Assembly: GCF_024129865.1 (NCBI RefSeq)
Contig: NZ_JAMYFE010000124.1
Coordinates: forward strand, 1-42,224
DNA length: 42,224 nucleotides
From: Stieleria tagensis
GTDB taxonomy: Bacteria > Planctomycetota > Planctomycetia > Pirellulales > Pirellulaceae
Reading direction: 5' to 3'
Below the pieces are notes generated by a model, which worked only from the letters and a program-made list of their open reading frames with translations, did not search any database and was not told the origin of the DNA. Below are positions 17,401 to 26,895 of this stretch, piece by piece (positions within the stretch are counted from its first letter, which is position 1; every line of letters begins with the position of its first letter). The translations under genes and the position numbers were made by a program.

Positions 17401-20400
17401 TCAAGACGCCCAAACCCTGCAACTACGTTTCGATCATGCCACATCGGGCGCACCGGCCTACGATGTGATCGGCAACGGCATCAGCCGTCTCGACCTGGAC
17501 CTGCCCTCGGAATCGCTAACCGCAAACCTTTCGCCACTTGATGACCAACTGATCGCAACCGCGGACTCCAGCGTCTCGCATTCAAACTGGCAATTGACCA
17601 CCGGGTCCCTTTCGAGCCAGTTGCGATTCCAACACCCGACGGACACGCTGTGGATCAACGCCCAATCCGGCGACGACCAACTCACGTTTGATTCGCTCGG
17701 AACAGATTTCCAAGCGGTCCCCACGATCCATGGTGGTGACGGCACGGATTCCATCACGTGGAATGCGAACGTCGCGGTCGGACAATCGACCGTATCACGT
17801 GATCTGACGTTTGACGCCGAACAGATTTTGATCACCGGCGATATCCGGCTGATCGGTGCGGGGGATCTCGTGATCAACGCGGTCGATCAACTGCGAATCG
17901 AATCGACCTTAGACGCGACCAGTGGGCGGATCAACATTGATTCCAATGCACCACTCAGTGATCTGTCGTTGGGTGATCTTCGCAGCGATGCAGTGAGTCA
18001 ATCGATCACGCTGCGCGGCGGTGATTTCTTGCTGGGCAACATTCTGGCCGCCGACGGTGAATTGAGACTCGCGGCGGCAAACCCCGCAGATTTCATCGGT
18101 TCGGTTAGCCAGGCTGCGGGCACTGCGATCATCACCGCTGACGTGATTGCCAATTCCAGTGGATCCCTACAATTGGATTCCACTCTGAACACCATTGATC
18201 GTGTGAATTTGACCGCCGATCAATTCGTGACGGTACTGGATTCCAGCGTTGATCTAACAACAACCATCGCCGCCGGCGGATCCATCCGGGTGCAAGTCGC
18301 CGGAGACCTATTGTTGCAAACCATCCAGTCAACCAACGGTGATGTGACCCTGACCTCGTCTGAAAACCAAGTGGCCCTGGCATCAACAACCTTGCCACAT
18401 GTTTCGGGCAACACACTGGATTTCATCGCCGGCGTCGCCTTTCCCGGCCAATCGATCTCGGCCGGCCAGATCGCTCAAATTGGATCCGCGGCGGCACCGA
18501 TCCTGGTAGCGGTACAACAGCAATTGTCCGCAACCACCAGTGGCACCAGCGGGTCTATCTACATCGACTCGGCGGGTCGTCTACCGATCGGACAAATCGA
18601 TGCGGGGCGGAGCAAGATTAAACTCCAAGCCGAATCGATCGTCGATTCCGCAATTTCGACCGACGTCGATTTGATTGCGGAGCAAATCCAGTTGGACGCC
18701 CAATCAGGAATCGGTAGCAGCAATCCGTTGACATTGACGGGCGTCAGCAACATCGTCGCGCGAACAGACATCGGCGCGATCGATTTAAACATTTTGGCCG
18801 ACCGCGCCGTGTCACTTGCCGAAGTCACTAGCGGTGGCGGCGACGCGATCCGAATCCAACATTCCGGAAATGATCGACTTGCGATCGGACAGATTGCCAA
18901 CCAAGACGGCGATGTTTCCGTCATCACCCAGTCCGCTTCGATTGACGTCAATGCGAATACCGGCGACACGATCTTTGTCGGTGGCGATGGCGACCTGGTG
19001 TTGCAGACCGATTCGGGCAACGCGGACATCATCGTCCGTGGCACAGTGACCAGCCGCGGCGGCGACGTCGATGTACTCGCCCAACGAAACATCGTGTTCG
19101 CTTCCACCGGGCAGCTAAACTCCGACCAGGGCGACGTCACACTGGGCGCCGGTCGACAAACCGCATTGACCAGTAGCGTCATCGACCTACAGGACGGGTC
19201 CGCAATCGACGTGGGCGCCGGCACAGCCAACCTACAAACCCAGGGCGACGTCTTTGTTTCCAACATCGAATCAACCCATACCGGTGATGCAATCACAATC
19301 CAGTCGTCTTTCGGCGGACTGATTGATTCCGGTGACAATGCGATCGATTTGGTAGCCGACTTCGGCACCGTCATTCTTCAAACCGCCACTGGCATCGGCG
19401 ACGGCAACGCGATCGAAACCCAACTGGACCGGTTGGTGGCAGGTGTGAGAGAGTCCGGGGCGATCGAGTTGATCGAATCCACTGCCATTGAATTGGTCGA
19501 TGTGTCGACCGCCGATGGCCGGATCAGTCTGCTGTCGACCGGCACCATCACCGCAGCAAACGTGCGTAGCGAAAATGCCAGCTCTGGCGACGGTGTCGAC
19601 CACCGCGACATCCGACTGGAAACCACCGCTTCCAATGCGGATATCTTGGTCGACCAGATTCATGCCGAAAACGTTACAGACGTCATCCTGGTCGCCGCTG
19701 ATGACGTGCTGCAAACCGGCAGCGGATCACGTTTAATCGCCGACGACTTGAATCTCTTGGTGTTGAACCAGACCGCTGACCAATCCGATGCGGTGCGTCT
19801 GACTACCAATATCAACGATTTAGAATTGGCGGTGACGGGCGGAAATCGCGGCGACGTCCAAATCAACGAACTCGATTCCATCCGCTTGGCGGCTTCGGAT
19901 CGCAATGATGATACCGAAGTCGTTTCCAGTTCCAACGGTGAACTACGTATCAATGCGGCGCAGTCCATCAGTGTGGCCGACGCAATGATGGTCGATGACT
20001 TGGACTCATTGCGTGGTGATGTGGAATTGATCGCTGGCGGACTCAATGGGCGAATTGCACTGATTGCGGGAGAGTCGATCACATTGGGCGATGCCGTGCA
20101 ATTGCAGGCGGAACAATCCGAGATTGCTGCGGTTCGCATTGAATCGCCACAGGTCGTCCTGGGGGCCGATTTCCAAATCGAAACCGGCGCCGGCGTCGCA
20201 GTTGCCCGCCAATTTGCCATGCGTCCCGATCTGGGACTGACTGACACGGCCTTCTACGATGCCACCACGGTCAGCACCAGCGGGTTGCTTCAGTCCGGAT
20301 CAAATGGGGCGTCGGGTGTGTTGACGGTCCAGATTGGCAACGATGGAGAACGTGGGCTGAGCATCAATCTGGACTGGGGCGCGCAATCCAATCGTTTTCA

Positions 20401-21343
20401 ACAAATCGATGGCTTGAGTGGCGATGCCGATCCCTTACAAGTCCAACACTTGTATACCGAACAGGACATTTTGACGTCACGTTTAAATGGTCGCAGTTCG
20501 GCAACCGATCCGCTGGAAGTCCGATTCGCGGTCCGGCATCACGAATCGATTCTGGTTGTCGGCGACACCATCCAGCAAGACAGCAGTCCGACCGAGTCGG
20601 TGGCCGGCCGATTGCTCTCGTCGACCGACAATCCGCTGACACAGCAGGGGCCGAGTGTACCGATCCTGGAAAACGGGCAGGCCCGCTTCATTATCCCGGC
20701 ACTCTCTATCCCCGTCGCCTTCTTCCCCGTCCGTGACGTGATCCCTCAAATCGAGCAGGCTCAGGTGGTCATGGCACCACAACAATCCTTTGTGCTGCTC
20801 GGTACCGGTTTCGATTCAATTGAAGCGGTGAGTTCGACAACGACAGGACGGGAAGAATACTACCGCATCCGAATTCTGTCGCCAGATCCTGACGGAGATG
20901 ATTTGGCAGAACCGATGCAATTGCCTGATGACATTGTGGGTGAAGAGAAACTCACAAAGCTATTTCAAACGTTGCCCGACGGTCGCTATGAAATCCAACA
21001 TGTCTTGGGTGATGGCAACATCCACTCACTTGTAACGGTCGAGCTACGAGACGGCCAACCACTTTCGGCCGACGACGACTTCGACGGGGGCGCGCTCGAG
21101 CTCGAAGAAGTTGACGCCGATGGCAATCCGGTGGAACCCGGTGCAGACCCCATTCCGATGAATCCCGAAGTTAATCAATCGTCTTCGATTAGAATGGATT
21201 CCACAGACTCGCCGGTCGCCGAAACAGTCGAACCGGCGCCGCAGCCCCCACCGTTAAGCGTCGCCGGACGATTCCGCGCTCGCCTGTTGCCAGAATCCAC
21301 CCGTGATCCGATCGCCGGAAGCGAAGGAGCCACAACGCGATGA
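14465..21343 (+). CDS. Giant LEPR-XLL surface/extracellular repeat protein
   Basis: About 2292 residues read from GTG at 14465; an in-frame TTG 30 bp upstream is the alternative. Near residue 70 is the LEPR-XLL motif ('LKTLEPRIVLNAT'), the N-terminal mark of very large planctomycete exported proteins. The following ~1900 residues are low-Cys, Asp/Ser/Thr/Gly-rich beta strands in repeating 'G.I.L.A...I.L.G...' form, as in beta-helix adhesins. One stretch near residues 660-730 ('ITKQGSGELALLGDSAL...LTGAGEIAG') matches autotransporter-associated beta repeats. The C-terminal ~200 residues are acidic and Pro-rich, without PEP-CTERM or anchor. It is probably a cell-surface or secreted filament-like protein. 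Its stop overlaps the start of the kinase gene (ATGA), so the two are co-translated. Confidence 0.82.
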   Translation: MKSSPTPTQKSTQRDPVSRHAAAQLPMAASAATRCVQNWVSQRLGKWLASLPAQSAPAQPQFFRPRLKTLEPRIVLNATAELTAAGGLLVLGDAADDFVQFDVVDSGNSIQLRDALGNIIPIAGYSGGATGSETDPLAITDITNGAVEINLGGGDDLLQIEIPDAIQLSVVDGAGDDRTEISVLPASNPSPATSLDIASDTIDLTPSGPTIQFADRNVRLAGDVLVGDSGFATRMDVGIGQFQIDGTLTLGGTVRVTGTSGSIDWTAATVSADVDQADLILDFDGSPGSSIQLGTVDDSAGHLLNQLRVSAAADVSLLGDVDLNSQLTIDAQQSLLLSGDLSAGSAQLSADQIDLTGTLQTTSGSAVLVATSQLSIEADIDTTLAGTTGNISLGGGSIQFADVSLHTDDGNVFINGPSQIDGNLQITASDVTFQGNVVSASSASGQLTIDATGGSGGGSVLLNGAVGGSAVGDANDLQSLQIAADQITVNDIGTSGVVALTAPDTQLLGSTVRAGSIDLMGDLTFHRSITSVIAADDLVISGSVQTTATTNDLSLVAGNAIGLDGDLFNGNKLSITAGSTLSAAGNLVGWNQIALDANDGIAFDGAQISATNRIDIAAAIQFVSSTAVAAAELRLDSSLEVATGQTVRVSAALVDSIGQSTITKQGSGELALLGDSALSTDLMVADGTLRVDARLGAAADVTVEQSAILTGAGEIAGAVTLRGGILAPRDDAASSDTAQLTVGSLQFDSNSIFSVDVDGSIVGQNLDSVAVAAAPIDLGSALLQLDIATPLAADTELLIVQNDSANSITGRFTIDVDANGQALATPRVLEEGALVLARFGPGGAAVPAYITYFGGDGNDVTIVTAGDHVQSVGNVTILTRVGQNLHLQDGASYAAAQADVPTIRPIAGLNGNQVQLSAIAPQAQLYVDINGFVDLSTTPLHFDSDIVFDTASAGGDASITLLDSDLSSHDAPDAFQLDYQDAQTLQLRFDHATSGAPAYDVIGNGISRLDLDLPSESLTANLSPLDDQLIATADSSVSHSNWQLTTGSLSSQLRFQHPTDTLWINAQSGDDQLTFDSLGTDFQAVPTIHGGDGTDSITWNANVAVGQSTVSRDLTFDAEQILITGDIRLIGAGDLVINAVDQLRIESTLDATSGRINIDSNAPLSDLSLGDLRSDAVSQSITLRGGDFLLGNILAADGELRLAAANPADFIGSVSQAAGTAIITADVIANSSGSLQLDSTLNTIDRVNLTADQFVTVLDSSVDLTTTIAAGGSIRVQVAGDLLLQTIQSTNGDVTLTSSENQVALASTTLPHVSGNTLDFIAGVAFPGQSISAGQIAQIGSAAAPILVAVQQQLSATTSGTSGSIYIDSAGRLPIGQIDAGRSKIKLQAESIVDSAISTDVDLIAEQIQLDAQSGIGSSNPLTLTGVSNIVARTDIGAIDLNILADRAVSLAEVTSGGGDAIRIQHSGNDRLAIGQIANQDGDVSVITQSASIDVNANTGDTIFVGGDGDLVLQTDSGNADIIVRGTVTSRGGDVDVLAQRNIVFASTGQLNSDQGDVTLGAGRQTALTSSVIDLQDGSAIDVGAGTANLQTQGDVFVSNIESTHTGDAITIQSSFGGLIDSGDNAIDLVADFGTVILQTATGIGDGNAIETQLDRLVAGVRESGAIELIESTAIELVDVSTADGRISLLSTGTITAANVRSENASSGDGVDHRDIRLETTASNADILVDQIHAENVTDVILVAADDVLQTGSGSRLIADDLNLLVLNQTADQSDAVRLTTNINDLELAVTGGNRGDVQINELDSIRLAASDRNDDTEVVSSSNGELRINAAQSISVADAMMVDDLDSLRGDVELIAGGLNGRIALIAGESITLGDAVQLQAEQSEIAAVRIESPQVVLGADFQIETGAGVAVARQFAMRPDLGLTDTAFYDATTVSTSGLLQSGSNGASGVLTVQIGNDGERGLSINLDWGAQSNRFQQIDGLSGDADPLQVQHLYTEQDILTSRLNGRSSATDPLEVRFAVRHHESILVVGDTIQQDSSPTESVAGRLLSSTDNPLTQQGPSVPILENGQARFIIPALSIPVAFFPVRDVIPQIEQAQVVMAPQQSFVLLGTGFDSIEAVSSTTTGREEYYRIRILSPDPDGDDLAEPMQLPDDIVGEEKLTKLFQTLPDGRYEIQHVLGDGNIHSLVTVELRDGQPLSADDDFDGGALELEEVDADGNPVEPGADPIPMNPEVNQSSSIRMDSTDSPVAETVEPAPQPPPLSVAGRFRARLLPESTRDPIAGSEGATTR

Positions 21344-24300
21344 ACCCCGAGCCACCAGACGACCAACCGCAGGAAATCGACGAAACCGTTCACATCGAAC
21401 CGTCGAACGATGCGACCATCCAAATGCCGACGTCAACCGAACAGACACGTTCGTTTGACGACGATAAACGCGTCGGCGGCCCGACCGCCGACGCGATTGA
21501 AAAAACGGTCGACGCCGAGGAATTTGCAAATCAATCGGATTCGGTCGCACCGTTTGGAATCGGCGCCCAACCGGATGACAACAATGACGCGAACGAAAAA
21601 ACGCTAGCCAATATCGAATCAACCATCGATATGAGCACGATCCAACTGCGCCCGGCAAGTCACCAAACGCAGGCGGATTCGAAAAAGTCAAAGAACCGAT
21701 CGGTGATGCACAGCGAGGATCTGTCGCAGACGATCAACCCGCGTGAATTGAACAAAGAAGACGCCGAGCTTTGGGACGCATCGGCACTCAACGACAGTAA
21801 AGCCAACCGGGGTGAAGTTTCGAAATTGTCGCCGGCGATCGAACGCTCGATCTCGGAATCAAAACTTCAAATCCGTGAACGTGATCTCGCGGCGCCCACA
21901 CGGCCGCCGGAATCGCCGTCGGACTATCGCATCGTACGGTTGCTCGGCCGCGGCGGGATGGGCAACGTCTATGTCGCCCGCCAAGCCTCGCTCGATCGAA
22001 TGATCGCGGTCAAAGTCATCCGGCCGCTGTCCAAAGCCAAACGGCAACAACTGAACGAATCCGGTCGACTGAACGAAGTCGAAAATGAACGCCGCCAACA
22101 GTTTTTGTCCGAGGCGGTCGTCACCGGTGACTTGGATCACCCCAACATCGTCCCCATCCACGACATCGCCGTCGCAGCGGACAACACGTTGTTCTATGCG
22201 ATGAAACGCGTCGTCGGTCAACCATGGTTGAAGACGATCGCGGACACGCCGCGGGACCAGAATCTGGAAATCTTGTTAAAGGTGTGTGACGCCATCGCGT
22301 TCGCGCACACCCGCGGCGTGGTCCACCGTGACATCAAACCCGAAAACATCATGCTGGGCGACTTCGGTGAAGTCCTGGTGATGGATTGGGGATTGGCGTT
22401 GGCCAAGCCCGAGTTTGAAAAGAAGGACTCGATCACATCCACGGTCGGACTCGGTGGCACACCGGCTTTTATGGCGCCCGAGATGGCCACCGGCCCGGTC
22501 GACGCCATCGGACCGCATAGCGATATCTACTTGCTCGGTGCCACACTGTTTTACATTGTCACCGGTTACGCCCCGCACAAAGCGGCCAACGTCAGTCAAT
22601 GCATTCGTGCGGTGACCACCAATACGATCCAATCGGCACCTGAATCCTCGCAGGGGGAATTGTTAGATATCGCAATGCGAGCGATGGCGACCAAGCCGGC
22701 CGACCGTTACCCGGATGTCAAATCTTTTCAACAAGCCATCCGCGCCTATCGCTCTCATAGCGAAAGCATCGCCATCGCATCGATCGCCGGCGACAATTAC
22801 CGTCAAGCGATCAAGTCGGGAAAATATGACTCGTACTCGCGAGCGACGCATGGTTTCGAACAGGCCATCGCGCTATGGAGTGAGAACCAATCTGCGATCG
22901 ACGCCTTGTCGCGTTGCCGCATCGATTACGCCCAAGCCGCTTACGAAAACAGCGACTTTGATCTCGGTTTGTCGCTGCTGAATCCGGACAACGGCCAACA
23001 TCTGCCGCTAATCGCGAAACTCAACGAAGGCATGAAGCAGCGCGAACTGCGTGCCAGCCGACTGACTCTGTTTCGCCGTGTCGCCGCAGCCAGTTTGATG
23101 TTCATTCTCCTAGGCGGTAGCGCGGCGTTGCTGGTGATTAACTCGAAACGAAATGAAGCTGACGAGCAACGCCAGAAGGCGGTAGAACAAACGTTATTCG
23201 CTGAACAACAAAAAGAAATTGCCGATAAACAAACCTTGGTCGCGATTAATGAAAAGGATCAAGCGACAGAAGCAAAACAAATCGCTCAAAATGAACGAGA
23301 CGAGGCTAAACGCCAAAAAAAGCGTGCGGACGAACAACGAGAACTTGCAGTAAAAGCTCAGAGGGATGCTGAGTTGGCCAGGGACCAAGAAAAAGAAGCG
23401 ACCAAAGAAGCGGTGGCTGCAACGGCACAAGCAGTCGAGCAACGAAAATTGGCAGAGGCAAGTGAAAAACGCGCCCAACACTCCCAGGCTCTTGCCGAAT
23501 ATGAATCTTATTTGTCTCAAGTCGGGCTGGCTAAGGCGCGGATCGACGGCAATGAATTTGATGATGCCCGCAGGATCCTAGCCACGTTGCGTGACAAAAC
23601 GCCGGACCAGTCGCCGGCTTGGGAGTGGCGTTGGTTGTGGGAACAGGCCAACCAGTCGCAGTCGACGATTCAATTGGGTGGATCGGTTGCCGATCTGGCG
23701 ACCGACGCCGACCAATCCTACGTGATCGCAATCGGCACCGAAGGCACCATCCATCGCGCCGATTTAGTCCAAGGTCGATTCATCGATTCGACCGCGGTTT
23801 GGAGCCGATCCGATGATGCGACTTGCGTGGCAATACGCGGCAGTGATTCGTTGCTGGCGGTCGGAAACCGACTGGGCGACGTCCTGATAATGGATGTGGC
23901 AACCGGTGAGATCGCAGGCAAACTGTCGGGCCATGATTCCGCCGTGACGGACATCGCATTTCTAGACGACGGGCGTTTACTGACCAGTTCAACCGACCGA
24001 TCTGTGATGTTATGGAACCCTGATCTGGGCAAGGCGTTGGACCGTGCCTGGCACATCGCAGCGGTCGTCAAATTGGCTGCCTCCGATGATTCTGCGGCGG
24101 GGACCACTGTGCTGGCGGGCGTCAGCGATGCCAAAAGTGGGCGTGTCGTCGGTTGGCAACTCATCGGCGATCAATTGCAACAACGTGGCGAATTTTCGAT
24201 GCACGATCACCCTGTCGCATCGGTCGCGATCTCCGCCGACGGACAACTCGCCGCTTCCGGTGACACTCGCGGACAGGTTTACCTGTGGCGACCGGCCGAT

Positions 24301-26817
24301 TTGCAGCAGATCGATTTCGAGAAATCGATCGAACAAGCGATTGCCGGATTGGAAACAGACTCAGACGATCCCAATCGTCAACAGTTAGTCAACGCCACTC
24401 CCCGCCCCCAGCCGAATGTGTCTGGATGGCGAGCCCACCGCGATGCGGTGTCATCAATCGTGTTCGATCCGATCAGTGGCACCCTACTGACCGCTTCGGA
24501 CGATTACACCATCCGTGTCTGGAACACCAGCGACCGATCTTTGAAACAAACCTTGCGTGGTCACGGCGGGTGGGTCAAATCGATCGAGTTGGGATCGGTG
24601 CAAACCGCAGACAATCCGCCCTTGGTGATCTCCGCGTCGATCGACGGAACGCTGCGAACCTGGGATCGATCGCGAATGCCAGCCAATGCCAATGCGTCCG
24701 ATGTTGATGCCCCAGCCGAAGCCTCCCAGCCGTACCGATTGACCGCACGCACAGACGCCGAACTAGACGACGAGACCGAGAATCAATCAACGCCACGAGA
24801 AACGCGGGCACACACGGACGAAATTTTGTCCGCTCGGTTCAACCGAAATGGCAAACAAGTGATCTCCGCCAGTCGCGATCACACCGCCCGGATTTTGGGT
24901 GTCGATCGCAATTCAATGTCGTTCCGCGAAATCGCACGGATCAAAACCAACGACCAGCAGTCAGGCCAGTTAAACGAAGGGACTGAATTTTTGGCGATGT
25001 CGGCTCAGATCGACGCCCAAGGAAAACGATTGTTCGTCGGCAGCGCGGATTCGAACATTCGAATTTGGGATATCGAAACGGGCACGCAACTGGGCATGCT
25101 CACTGGTACCGGTCTAAACAGTACGTTCGCGCTCTCGACCGATGGCCGTCGCTTGCTGTCCGGATCAAGCGGCAAGGACGCGAAAGCCATCTTGTGGGAC
25201 GTCGATCGCCTGGCGGCGCCCCGCGTGTTGTATCGCCTGGCCGAACACGACCAAGCAGTCACCAGTTTTGCGCTCTCGAGCGATGGATCGGTTCTTGCGA
25301 CGGGCGATCGCAATGGACGCTGCTTGATTTGGGATGGCAATACCGGCAAACCGATCGGCAAACCAATCGATCTGTTCCAAGGTTTTCGAATTAACGAATT
25401 GGCATTCTCACCCGATGCCCAATCGTTGTGGGTTGCCAGCGATAGCGGTCAACTATCCGAGTTCAACTTGACGACCCGCAAAGTCGGTCGTCAGCTACCA
25501 CACGAAGGTTTTGTCATCGGGTTTTCATTATCGCCCCAAGGTGACCAAGCCGTCACGGTGTCTCAGCTGACCGACGCAAAATCGTCGCTCAGCCAGGCGA
25601 CGCTGTGGGATTTGAACAGTCAAAAGAGCCGCGAGCTCGCGTCGGTCACGGCCCCGTTGACCGAGGGCCGTCAAACACAACAAAACGCAGCGCGAATCAA
25701 TTCAGCTCGCTTCGGCAGTCGTGGCACGGAAATCGTCGTCTGTCAGCAAAACAAGAGTGGTCGCACCGGACAGGTCGCCATCTTCAATTTGACCACGCAG
25801 CTAACCAGAACGTTCAAATTGCCACAGGAGATCGGCGCCCCTGAAACCGGTATGCTGTCGGGATTGAACCAACTGTTTACGCTCAACGGCGCCGCTGCCT
25901 TTCGCTGGGATATCCAGCGGAGAATCCATGATAAAAGCTACCGCGCCCACGCAGCCGTCACCGCAGCCAGCTTTTCGCCGGACAGCAAGATCGCGGCCAC
26001 GGCCAGTCGCAGCGTCCGATTCTGGGATGCCAAGACCGGCGAAGGGATCGACAAATTGGAAAACCCGCACGGCGGTGCGATCAGCGGTTTAGATTTTTCA
26101 GACCAAATGGATGATCGCGGGTACCGATTTGTGACCTGCGGCAATGACGCGGCAGCCAAACTGTGGACTTGGAAAGATCGCAAGAGCGGTTTCCAGCTGG
26201 AACGGGAGATGTCGATTCCTGCAGCAAAGGTCACTCATGTCCGTTTCAATCCCGCCGGCGACGCGGTGATGTTGTCGGGCGATGACGGAACGTTGCAAAT
26301 CCAATCGTTGTCCGCCGGCACTAATCATCGCACGCTGCAACTGCCGCCGAAGTTAACAGTGACCTGCGCCGCGTTTTCCCGCGGCGGAAAATACTTGGCG
26401 GTCGGTGCCAGCGACAAGTCGGCCTTCCTGTTCGATTTGGAAGCGTCGCCCAACACTCCCCTCTGTCGTTTCCAAGGTCACGCTGACCAGATCGAATCAA
26501 TCTGTGTGTTGGTCGACTCCACAGATAACCTGCGTGTCTTGACCGCGTCACGCGACAAGTCGGCGCGCGTGTGGGACCCAAGACTGGAGTTACGACAGGC
26601 CGAATCAGGCGAAGACGTCGAATCCCAGGACTCGGGTGATGCCCCCCCTGCCGATCGTAGCGAGCCGGTCGTTTCGATCATTGACGGGCGCGAATTGCTG
26701 GCCTTGCACCGCCACACGCAAGGCGTGACAGCGATCGACTGCACCGACGATGGAAATTTGGTGATGACCGCCGCACGCGACGGACGCATCCTGTTGTGGC
26801 CCGCACCGGCGCAGTAG
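21340..26817 (+). CDS. Transmembrane Ser/Thr protein kinase with WD40 propellers
   Basis: An 1825-aa protein. Residues 1-190 are an acidic, Thr/Ser-rich tail. The Hanks-type kinase domain (~194-470) has the glycine loop 'GRGGMG' (~204), 'AVKVI' Lys (~224), catalytic loop 'HRDIKPEN' (~329-336), metal-binding DWG in place of DFG (~349) and 'APE' (~379). A TM helix lies at ~581-600, then a long Lys/Glu/Gln coiled coil (~604-720). The rest (~770-1825) is about fifteen WD40 blades ('LWD', 'VWN', 'IWD' ends), enough for two propellers. The kinase is thus cytoplasmic; the topology of the propeller side depends on one TM. The first three bases overlap the stop of the giant protein, suggesting a shared function (inference). 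Confidence 0.92.
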   Translation: MNPEPPDDQPQEIDETVHIEPSNDATIQMPTSTEQTRSFDDDKRVGGPTADAIEKTVDAEEFANQSDSVAPFGIGAQPDDNNDANEKTLANIESTIDMSTIQLRPASHQTQADSKKSKNRSVMHSEDLSQTINPRELNKEDAELWDASALNDSKANRGEVSKLSPAIERSISESKLQIRERDLAAPTRPPESPSDYRIVRLLGRGGMGNVYVARQASLDRMIAVKVIRPLSKAKRQQLNESGRLNEVENERRQQFLSEAVVTGDLDHPNIVPIHDIAVAADNTLFYAMKRVVGQPWLKTIADTPRDQNLEILLKVCDAIAFAHTRGVVHRDIKPENIMLGDFGEVLVMDWGLALAKPEFEKKDSITSTVGLGGTPAFMAPEMATGPVDAIGPHSDIYLLGATLFYIVTGYAPHKAANVSQCIRAVTTNTIQSAPESSQGELLDIAMRAMATKPADRYPDVKSFQQAIRAYRSHSESIAIASIAGDNYRQAIKSGKYDSYSRATHGFEQAIALWSENQSAIDALSRCRIDYAQAAYENSDFDLGLSLLNPDNGQHLPLIAKLNEGMKQRELRASRLTLFRRVAAASLMFILLGGSAALLVINSKRNEADEQRQKAVEQTLFAEQQKEIADKQTLVAINEKDQATEAKQIAQNERDEAKRQKKRADEQRELAVKAQRDAELARDQEKEATKEAVAATAQAVEQRKLAEASEKRAQHSQALAEYESYLSQVGLAKARIDGNEFDDARRILATLRDKTPDQSPAWEWRWLWEQANQSQSTIQLGGSVADLATDADQSYVIAIGTEGTIHRADLVQGRFIDSTAVWSRSDDATCVAIRGSDSLLAVGNRLGDVLIMDVATGEIAGKLSGHDSAVTDIAFLDDGRLLTSSTDRSVMLWNPDLGKALDRAWHIAAVVKLAASDDSAAGTTVLAGVSDAKSGRVVGWQLIGDQLQQRGEFSMHDHPVASVAISADGQLAASGDTRGQVYLWRPADLQQIDFEKSIEQAIAGLETDSDDPNRQQLVNATPRPQPNVSGWRAHRDAVSSIVFDPISGTLLTASDDYTIRVWNTSDRSLKQTLRGHGGWVKSIELGSVQTADNPPLVISASIDGTLRTWDRSRMPANANASDVDAPAEASQPYRLTARTDAELDDETENQSTPRETRAHTDEILSARFNRNGKQVISASRDHTARILGVDRNSMSFREIARIKTNDQQSGQLNEGTEFLAMSAQIDAQGKRLFVGSADSNIRIWDIETGTQLGMLTGTGLNSTFALSTDGRRLLSGSSGKDAKAILWDVDRLAAPRVLYRLAEHDQAVTSFALSSDGSVLATGDRNGRCLIWDGNTGKPIGKPIDLFQGFRINELAFSPDAQSLWVASDSGQLSEFNLTTRKVGRQLPHEGFVIGFSLSPQGDQAVTVSQLTDAKSSLSQATLWDLNSQKSRELASVTAPLTEGRQTQQNAARINSARFGSRGTEIVVCQQNKSGRTGQVAIFNLTTQLTRTFKLPQEIGAPETGMLSGLNQLFTLNGAAAFRWDIQRRIHDKSYRAHAAVTAASFSPDSKIAATASRSVRFWDAKTGEGIDKLENPHGGAISGLDFSDQMDDRGYRFVTCGNDAAAKLWTWKDRKSGFQLEREMSIPAAKVTHVRFNPAGDAVMLSGDDGTLQIQSLSAGTNHRTLQLPPKLTVTCAAFSRGGKYLAVGASDKSAFLFDLEASPNTPLCRFQGHADQIESICVLVDSTDNLRVLTASRDKSARVWDPRLELRQAESGEDVESQDSGDAPPADRSEPVVSIIDGRELLALHRHTQGVTAIDCTDDGNLVMTAARDGRILLWPAPAQ

Positions 26818-26895
26818 CGCTCGTCGCGAATCATCGGTTGCGGATGATCGGCCGTCCTGTCCCCGTCGCCACGGCGGCGTGATACAACAGGGACT

